Position numbers and translations under genes: made by a program | In this document: piece after piece, positions 1 to 8,265 of the stretch | Numbering within the stretch: the stretch's first letter is position 1 | Layout: each line of letters starts with the position of its first letter | Assembly: GCA_020635015.1 (NCBI GenBank) | Contig: JACKAP010000002.1 | Span: 496,001-560,000, forward strand | DNA from: Calditrichia bacterium | GTDB taxonomy: Bacteria; Calditrichota; Calditrichia; RBG-13-44-9; J075 | Direction of reading: 5' to 3' | Length of the DNA stretch: 64,000 nucleotides | Notes under the pieces: model-generated | The model's input: only the letters and a program-made list of their open reading frames with translations | Database searches by the model: none | What the model was told of the DNA's origin: nothing

Positions 1-229
1 TGGACAGGGCCTGGATCAGTTCAGTACGGTTCTTGTAAAGCTGTTTGCGCACAAAATCTTCCACGATATCCAACGCTTTGTTGGAGAGATATATAGAACC
101 ATGTATCGAATCTGAGCGGATACTGGCGATATCCTCACGCCAATACTCCATGTCCTGCTGGTCTTGGTCGTCCAGTTCACTTTGCGAGTCAAGTTGATCC
201 TGCTGGTCTTTTTCGACATAATCAGACAT
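1..229 (-). CDS. 5' end of a gene, possibly eIF-2B alpha/beta/delta-like protein (partial)
   Basis: Only the first 76 codons are in the window; the gene runs off the left edge. I place the start at the ATG ending at 229 because a GGTGG ribosome site sits just upstream. The protein begins with an acidic, Gln/Asp-rich tail of about 25 residues. It then enters a helical stretch reading DIASIRSDSIHGSIYLSNKA, followed by NRTELIQAL. The pattern of a short arginine/aspartate turn, a Gly-Ser and then an Ala/Leu helix recalls the N-terminal helical region of eIF-2B/MtnA-family proteins. The match is from memory and short, so the family is tentative. The rest of the gene, outside the window, would settle it. 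Confidence 0.45.
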   Translation of the reverse strand, partial: MSDYVEKDQQDQLDSQSELDDQDQQDMEYWREDIASIRSDSIHGSIYLSNKALDIVEDFVRKQLYKNRTELIQALS

Positions 230-645
230 TTTTCCACCCATATTAAATAATTAAACGAGCCTTGATTACATTGCGATATCAATTTCAAGGGAATTTATCA
301 TCGCCGGTAAATTACATTGAGAATCCGGTAAAACGAATCAAAAACTATATAAATCGCGGCAGCCGGCAACGCCATACCGGGCAACCTCCTGGTTGCCTCC
401 GGAATTGACCATCATTTATACGGGGAAATCCTTTTCCACAATCGACCTGGGTCACAGAATTGCAAAACCCAAATTTAATGCATGATATTGCAACTTTCCG
501 GAAGAAAGCTGCAACAAAGCCCAAACATCGTGAAATATAAACATGAAATTGTTTAAGTAGTTATGTCTCCGATCACGTACAAGGGGTTGCAAATTGTATT
601 TCTTTAGACATGAAGTTGTAACAGAAATAAACATGGGAGACGATA
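230..645. other. intergenic region between divergent genes, no gene seen
   Basis: 416 bases separate the start of the left-edge gene from the start of the radical-SAM-like gene. I find no convincing coding frame. A small hairpin (GGCAACC, 4-base loop, GGTTGCC) lies at 380-397. The region is AT-richer than its neighbours and must hold the promoters of both divergent genes, but I could not assign clear -35/-10 boxes. Confidence 0.5.
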
Positions 646-1677
646 GTGAATTTTCCGCATTTGCTGGTAACCGATGGAAATGGCCGCTTTATTGAAGTGC
701 CGGATATATATCTGGCGGGGGTCGGTTTTGTCAAACCGGTTCAACCGGATACGGCGACCTTGATTCCCCTGCCTGAAGATGCTGAGTTGGTAGGGCTTCC
801 CGGCCGGGTGGCGATCGGTTACGATCCGGAACTGGAGAAGTTTGTGCAATTACGCGAATATGACGGCATGACCGTATATCCGGTGGCGGCGGTGCTGCCG
901 GCGGGACAGCTTCAAATCTACCGCAGCGCGTTTTCCATGGTGCTGGATGCGCCGCGGCTCCCGGATAAGAGCTACAGCGCGGTCGGCGGGCGCGAGGGCC
1001 ATTATTTTACGGCGGCGCTCCCCCTGCCGCAGCATCCTCCGGTGGGGCCGGTTTTGGAGCTCGAATACCTTCCGGTCATCGACACGGCGGGGGTGGTGCG
1101 CCACCTCAAGCAGCGTGCCGATGCCCGGGTAGTGCTGCATTACGCCGGAGAGGCGAAGGCATCCGAGGTCGCCGAATGGATCGCCGCCGTACGTCACCAG
1201 ACCACCCAGGGCGAACTACAGTTAACGGCCCCCGCGGCGACGCCGGAAGCAGTACGCGATTGGTGCCGGGCCGGGCTAAACCGCTTGCACTTGACCCTCA
1301 ACTCGGCCCGGGAAGCCTATTATCAGACCTTTTACCGGCCGCAGGGGTACCGCTTTGAGCTGCTGACCGGCGCCCTCCATACCGCGGCCTCTCTCGGCGC
1401 CAGGATAGATCTCACTTACCAGACCTTTCCCGGTCTGACCGATCACCCGGTGGAAATGAAGGCGCTGGAAGATTTACTCCGGGAGTTCCCGGTCGAGGCA
1501 CTGCATCTTACCAATCTGGCAATCGATCCGGAATGGTATATGGATGAGTTGGCCATCCTGCCCCTGTCACGCAAGCAGGTGGGCATGACCAACTGGCTGG
1601 CGCATTTCCAAAAGCAATTCCCCCAAACCGCCTTTTGCAGCGGGGTGATGCAGCCGGAGAAAGTCGAACAATCATAG
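646..1677 (+). CDS. radical-SAM-like protein lacking the iron-sulfur cysteine motif
   Basis: 343 codons from a GTG start at 646 with GGGAGA seven bases upstream. From about residue 165 on it resembles the C-terminal half of a radical SAM barrel: a helix ending WIAAVRHQTTQGELQLT, then DWCRAGLNRLHLTLNSARE, a TYRP-like turn (FYRPQGYRFE), FPGLTD, and HLTNLAIDPEWYMDE. These segments match, from memory, a family of radical SAM proteins that normally carry a CxxxCxxC cluster before this point. Here only two cysteines exist in the whole protein (in DWC and AFC), so the 4Fe-4S motif is absent. The N-terminal 150 residues are unrecognised. It may be a degenerate enzyme or a non-catalytic relative. It converges on the histidine kinase gene and ends before a strong palindrome. 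Confidence 0.6.
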   Translation: MNFPHLLVTDGNGRFIEVPDIYLAGVGFVKPVQPDTATLIPLPEDAELVGLPGRVAIGYDPELEKFVQLREYDGMTVYPVAAVLPAGQLQIYRSAFSMVLDAPRLPDKSYSAVGGREGHYFTAALPLPQHPPVGPVLELEYLPVIDTAGVVRHLKQRADARVVLHYAGEAKASEVAEWIAAVRHQTTQGELQLTAPAATPEAVRDWCRAGLNRLHLTLNSAREAYYQTFYRPQGYRFELLTGALHTAASLGARIDLTYQTFPGLTDHPVEMKALEDLLREFPVEALHLTNLAIDPEWYMDELAILPLSRKQVGMTNWLAHFQKQFPQTAFCSGVMQPEKVEQS

Positions 1678-1682
1678 AATTG

Positions 1683-1751
1683 GCCACAGAGCCACAGAGA
1701 CCACAGAGTTTTTTTAGATAAGTTTCTCTGTGGTCTCTGTGGCTCTGTGGC
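1683..1751. terminator. perfect 26-bp inverted repeat, likely bidirectional terminator
   Basis: Arms 1683-1708 and 1726-1751 are exact reverse complements, made of CACAGAG-type units, around a 17-base T-rich loop. A-rich sequence follows the right arm and a T-run starts the loop. It lies between the convergent 3' ends of the radical-SAM-like gene and the histidine kinase gene, as expected for a terminator serving both strands. Similar CACAGAG fragments recur at 4601-4617 and near 32439-32455. Confidence 0.65.
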
Positions 1752-1810
1752 TAAAAAATATCCGCATGATTTCGCGTAAATTCGCGACTAAAAAAAATCC
1801 GAATTCCGCA

Positions 1811-4303
1811 TTAGTCCCCTTCCGCCGGGATCACCATCTGCAGCACCCGGCTGACTTCCTGCAGGTTGAACGGTTTCTGAATACGTCCCTGGAAGCCGAA
1901 CTGCCGGTAGTTGCTCATCACCGGATCGTTGGCATAGCCACTGGCCACAATCGCCCGCACCTCCGGCTCGATCTTGCGGATCGCCTCCAGCGCCTCCCGG
2001 CCGCCCATCCCTCCGGGCACCGTCAGATCCATCACCACCGCCGCAAAGCTCAGGCCGGATTGATGGGCATGGCGAAAAATTTCCACCGCTTCCGCTCCGT
2101 CACGGGCTTTGACGATCTTGTAGCCGAGATGTGACAGCATCACCGTCATCAGATCAAGGATCGAGGGCTCATCATCCATCACCAGAATGCGCCCCTTCCC
2201 GCGAAAAACCCCGGACCGGATGGTTCTGGCGGAGGCACGTTTGCGAGCGGAGGCGGGCAGATAGACCGTGAACTGGCTTCCCCGGCCAACCCGGGAGGTG
2301 ACGGCGATGAATCCTCCGTGTTTACTGACGATCGAATAACAGGTTGCCAGCCCCAGGCCGCTCCCCTGCTGCTTGGTGCTGAAATAGGGATCGAACACCT
2401 GCTGAATATATGCTTCCGGGATGCCCACTCCTTCATCTTTGATGGCGATTTCCACATAGCGCCCCGGGCGCAGCGGCAGGGTTTGCGCCCCACCCCGCTT
2501 GTGCGCGGTATAATTGCGGCAGCGAATCGCCAACTGCCCGCCGTCAGGCATCGCCTGCACCGCATTGATCACGATATTGTTGATCACCTGGCCGATCTGC
2601 CCCCGGTCGGCTTCGATCGGCAGCAGGTCCGGGGCAAATTCGAAGCTGCAGCGGCTCTTGCTGCCATGCAGCGCAAAGGTGGCCGATTCCCGCACCACTT
2701 CTTCCACCGTCATCACCTGCTTCAGCGGCGCGCCTCCTTTGGAGAAGGTAAGCAGTTGCCGGGTCAGATCGCGGGCCCGCTGGCAGGCCTGCTCGGCAAC
2801 GCTGAGCCGGGCATAGGACTCCGATTCCGGCGCCAGCCCCACCTTGCCCATCGAAATATTGCCGATGATCGCGGTCAGGATATTGTTGAAATCGTGGGCG
2901 ATCCCCCCGGCCAGGATTCCCACCGATTCCAGTCGCTGGGCTTTCTGCAGTTCCTGCTCCGCCTTCAGTTCGTTGGTGATATCTCGGAACGCCAGCACCC
3001 CGCCGATGATGTGGTGGTTTTCATCATGAATCGGGGCGGCACTCAGGGAGATCATCCGCCGGACGGTGGTATTTGCTTGAGCGGCGATCAGCCGGCATTT
3101 GGTCACTTCGACCAACTGCCCGCTGCTGAGCGCTTTTTCCAGGGGCGCTTCCGCCGGCTCGTCGGCCCCGTCCATCTCGATGCGGAACACCTCGGAGATA
3201 TGCAGACCGCCGGCCCTGGAGTGAGGCCAGCCGGTGAGTTTTTCCGCGACCTCATTCACCATCAGAATCCGCCCGTCGGTGTCGGTGGTGATCACCCCGT
3301 CACCGATGCTGCGCAGGGTAACCGTAAGCCACTTGCGCTCCGCCGCCAGCTTTTCCAGGTAGCGCTTCCGCTCCAGCGCACTGGAGATATGCTGAGCGAC
3401 AAACGTCAGCAGTTCCTTGTCCTGCTCCTGGTAGCGGATATCTTCGCGGTAACTCTGCACCGCCAGGGCGCCAAAGGTCTTCTCGCCATGCTTGAGGGGC
3501 ACTCCCAGCCAGTCAACCGCAATTTTGCCCAGCTGTTCAACCGTTCCCCGGCGGATCATATCCTCGATCATCTGCTGCGAGAGCAGCAGCGGCTCTCCGG
3601 TCTGCACGATATATTCGGTAAACCCCTTGGCCCGCTTCCGCTCCCGGGGGCGGGTGGGGAATTCCTTGTCAAACTCATCGACAAAATAGGGGCAAATGAT
3701 CAGATCACGCACCTCATCGTAGAGAGCAATATAAAAATTATCCGCATACATCAACTCCCCGACAATCCGGTGCATCGCCGCATAAAACTCCCCCATATCC
3801 TCGATGTAACTGGCGCGATCGGCAATGCCGTACAGCGCGGCCTGCAGCCTGGCCGCTCGCTGGCGGCGGGTCATATCACGCACAATTGCATGCACCATCT
3901 CCCGGCCCCGGAGCGTAAACAGCACGGCGGACACTTCCGCCGGAAAGCGGCTGCCGTTTTTGTGCATCAACTCCATTTCAAAATTGGCGAAACGGTTCTC
4001 CAGCAGCGTCGCCCAGCCGCGGGCGGCAACCTCCGCCTGGCCCGGGGCATATAAGCCGGACACATTCATCTTCAGCAACTCGGCATCGTTGTAGCCGAAT
4101 TGGCCGGATGTTTTGGGATTCACTTCCAGGATTTCCCCTTCGAGGGTGTGCAGGAGGATGGCATCATTGGCATATTGGAAAATGATTGCATCATGCACAT
4201 TTTCCAGCAAGCCGTGATATGTGTCGGCTGAGGGCGGCGGCAGATTGCTTTTTTTGGGAGAATTACCCATTTCGAATACCCGGTAATTGCTTAAATGCAC
4301 CAT
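1811..4303 (-). CDS. PAS/GAF hybrid sensor histidine kinase with C-terminal receiver
   Basis: 830 codons, soluble throughout with no membrane segment, so probably a cytoplasmic sensor. Domains in order: PAS (about 35-155), GAF (165-320), second PAS (330-450), HisKA dimerisation helix with the phosphoacceptor in GIAHDFNN near residue 470, HATPase with DEGVGIPE and GSGLGLA (570-680), then a receiver domain (705-825) whose phosphoacceptor is in VVMDLTVPG near 758 and whose conserved lysine is in IQKPF. The H-D order with no further output domain is typical of NtrB-like hybrid kinases that pass phosphate to a separate partner; no response regulator is encoded nearby. The start could also be the ATG at 4270 (MGNSPKK). 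The signal is unknown. Confidence 0.9.
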   Translation of the reverse strand: MVHLSNYRVFEMGNSPKKSNLPPPSADTYHGLLENVHDAIIFQYANDAILLHTLEGEILEVNPKTSGQFGYNDAELLKMNVSGLYAPGQAEVAARGWATLLENRFANFEMELMHKNGSRFPAEVSAVLFTLRGREMVHAIVRDMTRRQRAARLQAALYGIADRASYIEDMGEFYAAMHRIVGELMYADNFYIALYDEVRDLIICPYFVDEFDKEFPTRPRERKRAKGFTEYIVQTGEPLLLSQQMIEDMIRRGTVEQLGKIAVDWLGVPLKHGEKTFGALAVQSYREDIRYQEQDKELLTFVAQHISSALERKRYLEKLAAERKWLTVTLRSIGDGVITTDTDGRILMVNEVAEKLTGWPHSRAGGLHISEVFRIEMDGADEPAEAPLEKALSSGQLVEVTKCRLIAAQANTTVRRMISLSAAPIHDENHHIIGGVLAFRDITNELKAEQELQKAQRLESVGILAGGIAHDFNNILTAIIGNISMGKVGLAPESESYARLSVAEQACQRARDLTRQLLTFSKGGAPLKQVMTVEEVVRESATFALHGSKSRCSFEFAPDLLPIEADRGQIGQVINNIVINAVQAMPDGGQLAIRCRNYTAHKRGGAQTLPLRPGRYVEIAIKDEGVGIPEAYIQQVFDPYFSTKQQGSGLGLATCYSIVSKHGGFIAVTSRVGRGSQFTVYLPASARKRASARTIRSGVFRGKGRILVMDDEPSILDLMTVMLSHLGYKIVKARDGAEAVEIFRHAHQSGLSFAAVVMDLTVPGGMGGREALEAIRKIEPEVRAIVASGYANDPVMSNYRQFGFQGRIQKPFNLQEVSRVLQMVIPAEGD

Positions 4304-4444
4304 TCATCATAGCAAATTAGCCCGTTCCGGCATGCTGCAAAACGCACTTTTGGGTAGTTTATGATATTTAGCGGCGATTCGCAAGGGAATTGGATGGGAT
4401 TTTCGGTTTCAGGAAGGGAATCGAGAGAGATGGATTATAAAACC

Positions 4445-4481
4445 GCCCCCGGCCGGCATCATCCGTATGCCGGCTGGGGGC
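4445..4481 (-). terminator. rho-independent-type terminator after ftsZ
   Basis: Arms 4445-4459 and 4467-4481 pair over 15 bases with one mismatch around a 7-base loop. On the minus strand the stem is followed by GGTTTTATAA. It lies about 175 bases past the ftsZ stop codon and before the kinase gene, so it would end division-cluster transcription. Confidence 0.55.
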
Positions 4482-4553
4482 GCGTATCTCGGCTTTGTAC
4501 AGTAACTCATCTCCCAACTCATAATGCGCCTGTGAACGCATCAACGAGCGCAC

Positions 4554-4588
4554 AGATAACTGATAACTGATAACTGATAACTGATAAC
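4554..4588. repeat. heptameric tandem repeat (TGATAAC)n
   Basis: About five head-to-tail copies of TGATAAC (equivalently AACTGAT). The same heptamer family recurs at 32464-32504. Heptanucleotide short tandem repeats of this kind (STRR) are known from filamentous cyanobacteria; finding them here shows the pattern is not confined to that group. Confidence 0.7.
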
Positions 4589-4655
4589 TAACTCAGTGCC
4601 CTCTGTGTCTCTGTGGCAAACAAGCCTTGATGATCCGCGTATTTTCTCCCACCCG

Positions 4656-5834
4656 CTAATCCATCTGCTTGCGCAAAAACGTCGGGATATCCAGGTCATC
4701 GATCTCATCATCGAAGGAAATATTCTCGGTCTTATTCTTGGCCGCCGGCCGCGCCGAACTCGCTTCCTCGTTCTTTTTCTTTTTCTCCCGCATAAAGGTC
4801 GGCAGATCGAGCAGCTTCGGTGCGGTTGCTTCGCCGTTGTTTTCCTGCTTGGGCGGCTGGAGAACGCCGCGCCCTTCGGCGGAGAACCCGGTAGCGATGA
4901 CGGTAATGAATACTTCGTCATTCAGATTTTCATCGATCACCGCCCCGAAGATCACGTTGGCATCCTCGCCGGCTTCCTCGTAGATGATGCTGGTGGCTTC
5001 GCTCACTTCGTAGAGCGACATATCGCGGCCGCCGGTGATGTTGACCAGCACGCCCCGGGCGCCGCGGATCGACACCCCTTCCAGCAGCGGGCTGGAGATG
5101 GCCTGCTGGGCCGCCTGCAGCGCCTTGCCTTCGCTCTTGGCATATCCGGTGCCCATCAGGGCGTCGCCCATCTCAGACATGATGGTGCGCACGTCGGCGA
5201 AGTCGAGGTTGATCAGACCCGGCACGGTGATCAGGTCGGAGATCCCCTTGGTGGCATGCAGCAGCACGTCATCGGCCACCTTGAAGGCATCGAGCAGTGG
5301 GGTAGACTTGTCGACTACCGCAAACAGGCGCTGGTTGGGGATTACGATCAGGGTATCCACCTGCTCGCGCATCTCCTTGATGCCCTGCTCGGCCCGCTGC
5401 AACCGTTTCAGGCCCTCAAAGTTAAAGGGCTTGCTGACAATGCCGACCGTCAGTGCACCCAGCTCCTTGGCGATCTCTGCCACCACCGGTGCTGCGCCGG
5501 TGCCGGTGCCGCCGCCCATCCCGGCGGTGACAAACACCATATCCGCGCCGGAAAGCACCCGTTTCACCTCTTCGCGGTCTTCTTCCATCGCCCGGCGGCC
5601 GATGTCCGGGTTGGCGCCGGCGCCCAGCCCCTGAGTCAACTGTTTGCCGATCTGGATCCGGGTATGGGCCTGGTTCTGCTCCAGCGACTGCGCGTCGGTA
5701 TTCACGGCGATAAAATCGACCCCCGACAGGCCGGCATTCACCATGGTGTTGATGGCATTTCCCCCGGCGCCGCCAACCCCTATCACCTTCAACTTCGCAT
5801 TCAATTCTGCTCTCTCGTCAAATTCGATGGCCAT
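4656..5834 (-). CDS. ftsZ: cell division GTPase FtsZ
   Basis: 392-residue tubulin-like GTPase that forms the Z ring at the division site. The nucleotide-binding signature GMGGGTGTGAAPV, the N-terminal GVGGAGGNAINTM loop and the T7 synergy loop NLDFADVRTIM (catalytic aspartate present) are all intact. Start at 5834 is supported by GGAGG upstream. After the folded core (to about residue 315) there is a charged linker with two LPTF-type peptides: LLDLPTFMREKK near 343 and the terminal LDIPTFLRKQ, the usual C-terminal binding site for FtsA and other partners. It is the last gene of the division cluster, separated from ftsA by a palindromic repeat. Confidence 0.98.
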   Translation of the reverse strand: MAIEFDERAELNAKLKVIGVGGAGGNAINTMVNAGLSGVDFIAVNTDAQSLEQNQAHTRIQIGKQLTQGLGAGANPDIGRRAMEEDREEVKRVLSGADMVFVTAGMGGGTGTGAAPVVAEIAKELGALTVGIVSKPFNFEGLKRLQRAEQGIKEMREQVDTLIVIPNQRLFAVVDKSTPLLDAFKVADDVLLHATKGISDLITVPGLINLDFADVRTIMSEMGDALMGTGYAKSEGKALQAAQQAISSPLLEGVSIRGARGVLVNITGGRDMSLYEVSEATSIIYEEAGEDANVIFGAVIDENLNDEVFITVIATGFSAEGRGVLQPPKQENNGEATAPKLLDLPTFMREKKKKNEEASSARPAAKNKTENISFDDEIDDLDIPTFLRKQMD

Positions 5835-5899
5835 AAAAGCCTCCTTTTGATTAATGAATTACTGACTCAGCCAAACCTCTTCCTTGAATTATATTTAAT

Positions 5900-6067
5900 G
5901 CTCATACCGAGCAACATGTAAAGTTTTATTGCCTGGGGCAAAGGGCATGGTGCATGGCGCCGTAATGTGCAAGCGCATATCCCGACACCCGCACTGTAAT
6001 ACACCATGCCCCATGCGCTTTGCCCCATGCAAAAGTTTTCCGCATTACACAGCCCTCAGAATAAGCA
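5900..6067. repeat. palindromic intergenic element, copy A
   Basis: About 168 bases filling the ftsA-ftsZ gap. It begins GCTCATACCGAGCA and ends in a reversed counterpart, with inner arms built from GCATGGGGCAAAGG-like units around CGCCGTAATGTGC and CCGACACCCGCAC. A near-identical copy lies at 9391-9574. Two closely matching copies with inverted ends suggest a small mobile or recombining element of the MITE or REP type; no transposase is present. Confidence 0.7.
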
Positions 6068-6071
6068 ATAT

Positions 6072-7307
6072 TTAAAAAAATCGTTTAAAAAAGTTCTTAA
6101 AACTGCCCAGCACATCATCCCACATCACTTCATTTTGCCCATCCGAGAGGGAATCTCCTTCTTGATGGTATTGCGGGGCATAGAGACACAACCCCACGGC
6201 GGTGCTGTAGATTGGGCTCTTCACCGAGTCGGTCAGACCGCCGAGGTGCTTGGGCACGCCCAGGCGCACCGGAATGCCCCAGATTTCCTCCGCCAGATCG
6301 GCGGTACCCTCCAGCAGCGCCGCCCCGCCGGTAATCACCGCCCCGGCGGCCATCAACTCCAGCAGATCGGATTTCTTCATCTTCTGGTAGGCCAGGGTAA
6401 GAATTTCCTCCATGCGCGGAGCCACGATGTCGACCAGCACCGACTTGGAGATGGTGCGCGCCGGACGGCCGCCCACTCCCGGCACCATGATGGTATCGGA
6501 TTCCACCAGATTGCGGCGCGAGGCGGTGCCGTATTTCAGCTTGATGCTCTCCGCCTGATCCGGCGGCGTGCGCAGGCCGATGGCGATATCGTTGGTGACG
6601 TGCTGCCCGCCCAAGGCCACCACCGAGGTGTGTTGAATATGGCCGTCGAAGAACATCGCTATGTCGGAAGTGCCGCCACCGATATCGATCAGGGCCACGC
6701 CCAGGGTACGCTCATCATCATCGAGCACCGCCAGGCTGGAGGCCAGGGGTTCTAAGACGATCTCCTCTACATCATAACCGGCGCGCTGCACGCTGCGCAC
6801 GATGTTCTGCGCCGAGGTCACCGCCACGGTGACGATATGCACCTCAACCTCCAAACGCACTCCGGACATCCCCACCGGGTCGGCGATGCCGTCCTGATCG
6901 TCGACGATGAACTCCTGAGGAATCACGTGTATGATCTCCCGGTCGATGGGCAGCGCCAGGGCCTTGGCGGCGTTGATCGCCCGCTCCACATCCTCCGGGG
7001 TGATCTCGTGATCGTCGCGGGAAACGCCCACCATCCCCTTGCTGTTGATGCTGCGGATATGGTCGCCGGCGATCCCCACAAACACCGATTCCACCTCCAG
7101 GCCGGCCATCTGCTCCGCTTCCGCCACCGCCGTCTTGATGGCGGTCACCGTCTTATCAATGTTCACCACCACCCCTTTGCGCAGGCCGTAGGAGGGAGAA
7201 CTGCCGATCCCCACCACGTTGAGGGTGCCATCCATGTCTTCCTTCACGATAACGGCACAGATTTTGGTAGTGCCGATATCCAGTCCGGTGATTATACGTC
7301 CTTCCAT
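6072..7307 (-). CDS. ftsA: cell division protein FtsA
   Basis: Actin-like ATPase of 411 residues that tethers FtsZ to the inner membrane. The ATP-binding start is LDIGTTKICAVI, and LIDIGGGTSDIA is the second phosphate loop. The SHS2 (1C) domain follows the first lobe. The C-terminus ends in the aromatic/basic amphipathic helix GSFKNFFKRFF that binds membrane. I choose the ATG at 7307 rather than the GTG at 7316 because GAGAG sits about ten bases before the ATG but only one base before the GTG. It starts 19 bases past the ftsQ stop and is clearly cotranscribed with it. Confidence 0.96.
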   Translation of the reverse strand: MEGRIITGLDIGTTKICAVIVKEDMDGTLNVVGIGSSPSYGLRKGVVVNIDKTVTAIKTAVAEAEQMAGLEVESVFVGIAGDHIRSINSKGMVGVSRDDHEITPEDVERAINAAKALALPIDREIIHVIPQEFIVDDQDGIADPVGMSGVRLEVEVHIVTVAVTSAQNIVRSVQRAGYDVEEIVLEPLASSLAVLDDDERTLGVALIDIGGGTSDIAMFFDGHIQHTSVVALGGQHVTNDIAIGLRTPPDQAESIKLKYGTASRRNLVESDTIMVPGVGGRPARTISKSVLVDIVAPRMEEILTLAYQKMKKSDLLELMAAGAVITGGAALLEGTADLAEEIWGIPVRLGVPKHLGGLTDSVKSPIYSTAVGLCLYAPQYHQEGDSLSDGQNEVMWDDVLGSFKNFFKRFF

Positions 7308-7325
7308 TGCCGTCACACTCTCTTG

Positions 7326-8093
7326 TTATGTCTTCTTTTTGACCACGACGCGGTCTGCAAACGTGAGGTCGATTTGTTTAATGTCCGGTAATTGCTCCAT
7401 GATGGGCTGTTTACGGAGAAACTCGCTGAGGATAAACAGCCGCTGATAGATGCCCTCGCGGCCGATCTTTACCCGGGCGGCCCCTTTGATCAGCACCAGT
7501 TCCGGCGCGCGGTCGCGGGCGAGATTGATCTCCGAGATCAGCGAGATCAGCCGCTCATCGACTTCCTGAATCTTCTTCACCAGGCGGATCGCGCTCAGTG
7601 CCGCGCTGCTGTCCTGCTGCAGCGCTTCCACGCTCAACCCGGTTACGATCGGCAATTTACCCATCGGCATGCGGGGCAGTTTTTTCAGCAATACCCCGGT
7701 TTCGTCCATCATGTAGATCGAACGATCGATCAGATAGAGAAATGGCTCCCGTTCCTGAACATCGATCAATATGGTAGACGGCAACACCCGGGAAACGCTG
7801 ATCCCGTGAATATATTTGTTCTGCAACAGGGTGTTGGTGATTCCCGGCAAATCCACCCCGAACATGGTCTGCTCCGCCTGGATATCCGCCAGTTTGATGA
7901 TCTCCTTCTCATCCATATACTTGTAGCCGGTCACCTGCACGTTCTTCACCACAAAGAAGCGGCTCTTCAACGTAATGAACTTCACCACGAAAAAAAGCCC
8001 GTAGCAGGCGGCAAAAAAGATCAGCCACCCGACCGCCACCCGGGGGGTGGGGTAAAACAGTGCTCTGAAATTTTTCCGGGTGTTTGCTTTCAT
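7326..8093 (-). CDS. ftsQ: cell division protein FtsQ/DivIB
   Basis: 255 residues. A short cytoplasmic N-terminus is followed by one membrane helix (VGWLIFFAACYGLFFVV), then a POTRA domain (FVVKNVQVTGYKYMDEKEII) and the beta domain, so most of the protein is periplasmic. It links early and late divisome proteins. The start is set at the ATG ending at 8093 because AGGAAAAGG lies just upstream; a longer frame to 8168 lacks a good site. It sits directly before ftsA, the standard place. The gap toward murG holds a CACGAAA-type inverted repeat instead of murC/murB. Confidence 0.9.
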   Translation of the reverse strand: MKANTRKNFRALFYPTPRVAVGWLIFFAACYGLFFVVKFITLKSRFFVVKNVQVTGYKYMDEKEIIKLADIQAEQTMFGVDLPGITNTLLQNKYIHGISVSRVLPSTILIDVQEREPFLYLIDRSIYMMDETGVLLKKLPRMPMGKLPIVTGLSVEALQQDSSAALSAIRLVKKIQEVDERLISLISEINLARDRAPELVLIKGAARVKIGREGIYQRLFILSEFLRKQPIMEQLPDIKQIDLTFADRVVVKKKT

Positions 8094-8104
8094 GCCTTTT
8101 CCTG

Positions 8105-8265
8105 TAACCCTTAGTTCTACTTTAAGACTTTGACCGATACGATGGAAACTGATGCCCACGAAAAACACGAAATGATGCGAAAGATACTAATAAATAGTTA
8201 AGTTCATCTTTTTTAAGTGCCCTTTCGAGTGTTTCGTGGGCTAATCCTTAAGGTCTTAAAGTTGA
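8105..8265. repeat. inverted repeat in the murG-ftsQ gap (CACGAAA family)
   Basis: Outer arms resemble CTTTAAGACTTTG and its reverse (AAGGTCTTAAAG), and inner arms carry GCCCACGAAAAACACGAAA against TTTCGAGTGTTTCGTGGGC. The whole 155-base gap folds back on itself and slightly overlaps the murG 3' end. This is the position where murC/murB are found in most division clusters. Confidence 0.6.

Larger units (their letters stand above)
4304..4655. other. gap between ftsZ and the histidine kinase gene, repeats only
   Basis: 352 bases with no plausible gene. It contains a GC-rich hairpin at 4445-4481, about five copies of a TGATAAC heptamer at 4554-4588, and a CACAGAG-family fragment at 4601-4617. 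The promoter of the kinase gene should lie at its left end but shows no clear boxes. Confidence 0.55.

Noticed and set aside
16..288. The 90-codon minus-strand frame at the left edge
   Set aside because: The neighbouring frame starting at 229 has a ribosome site, continues off the window and has a more protein-like composition.
2318..4054. A 578-codon plus-strand frame over the histidine kinase
   Set aside because: It is antisense to a kinase with clear PAS, HisKA, HATPase and receiver motifs; long shadow frames are expected at this GC content.
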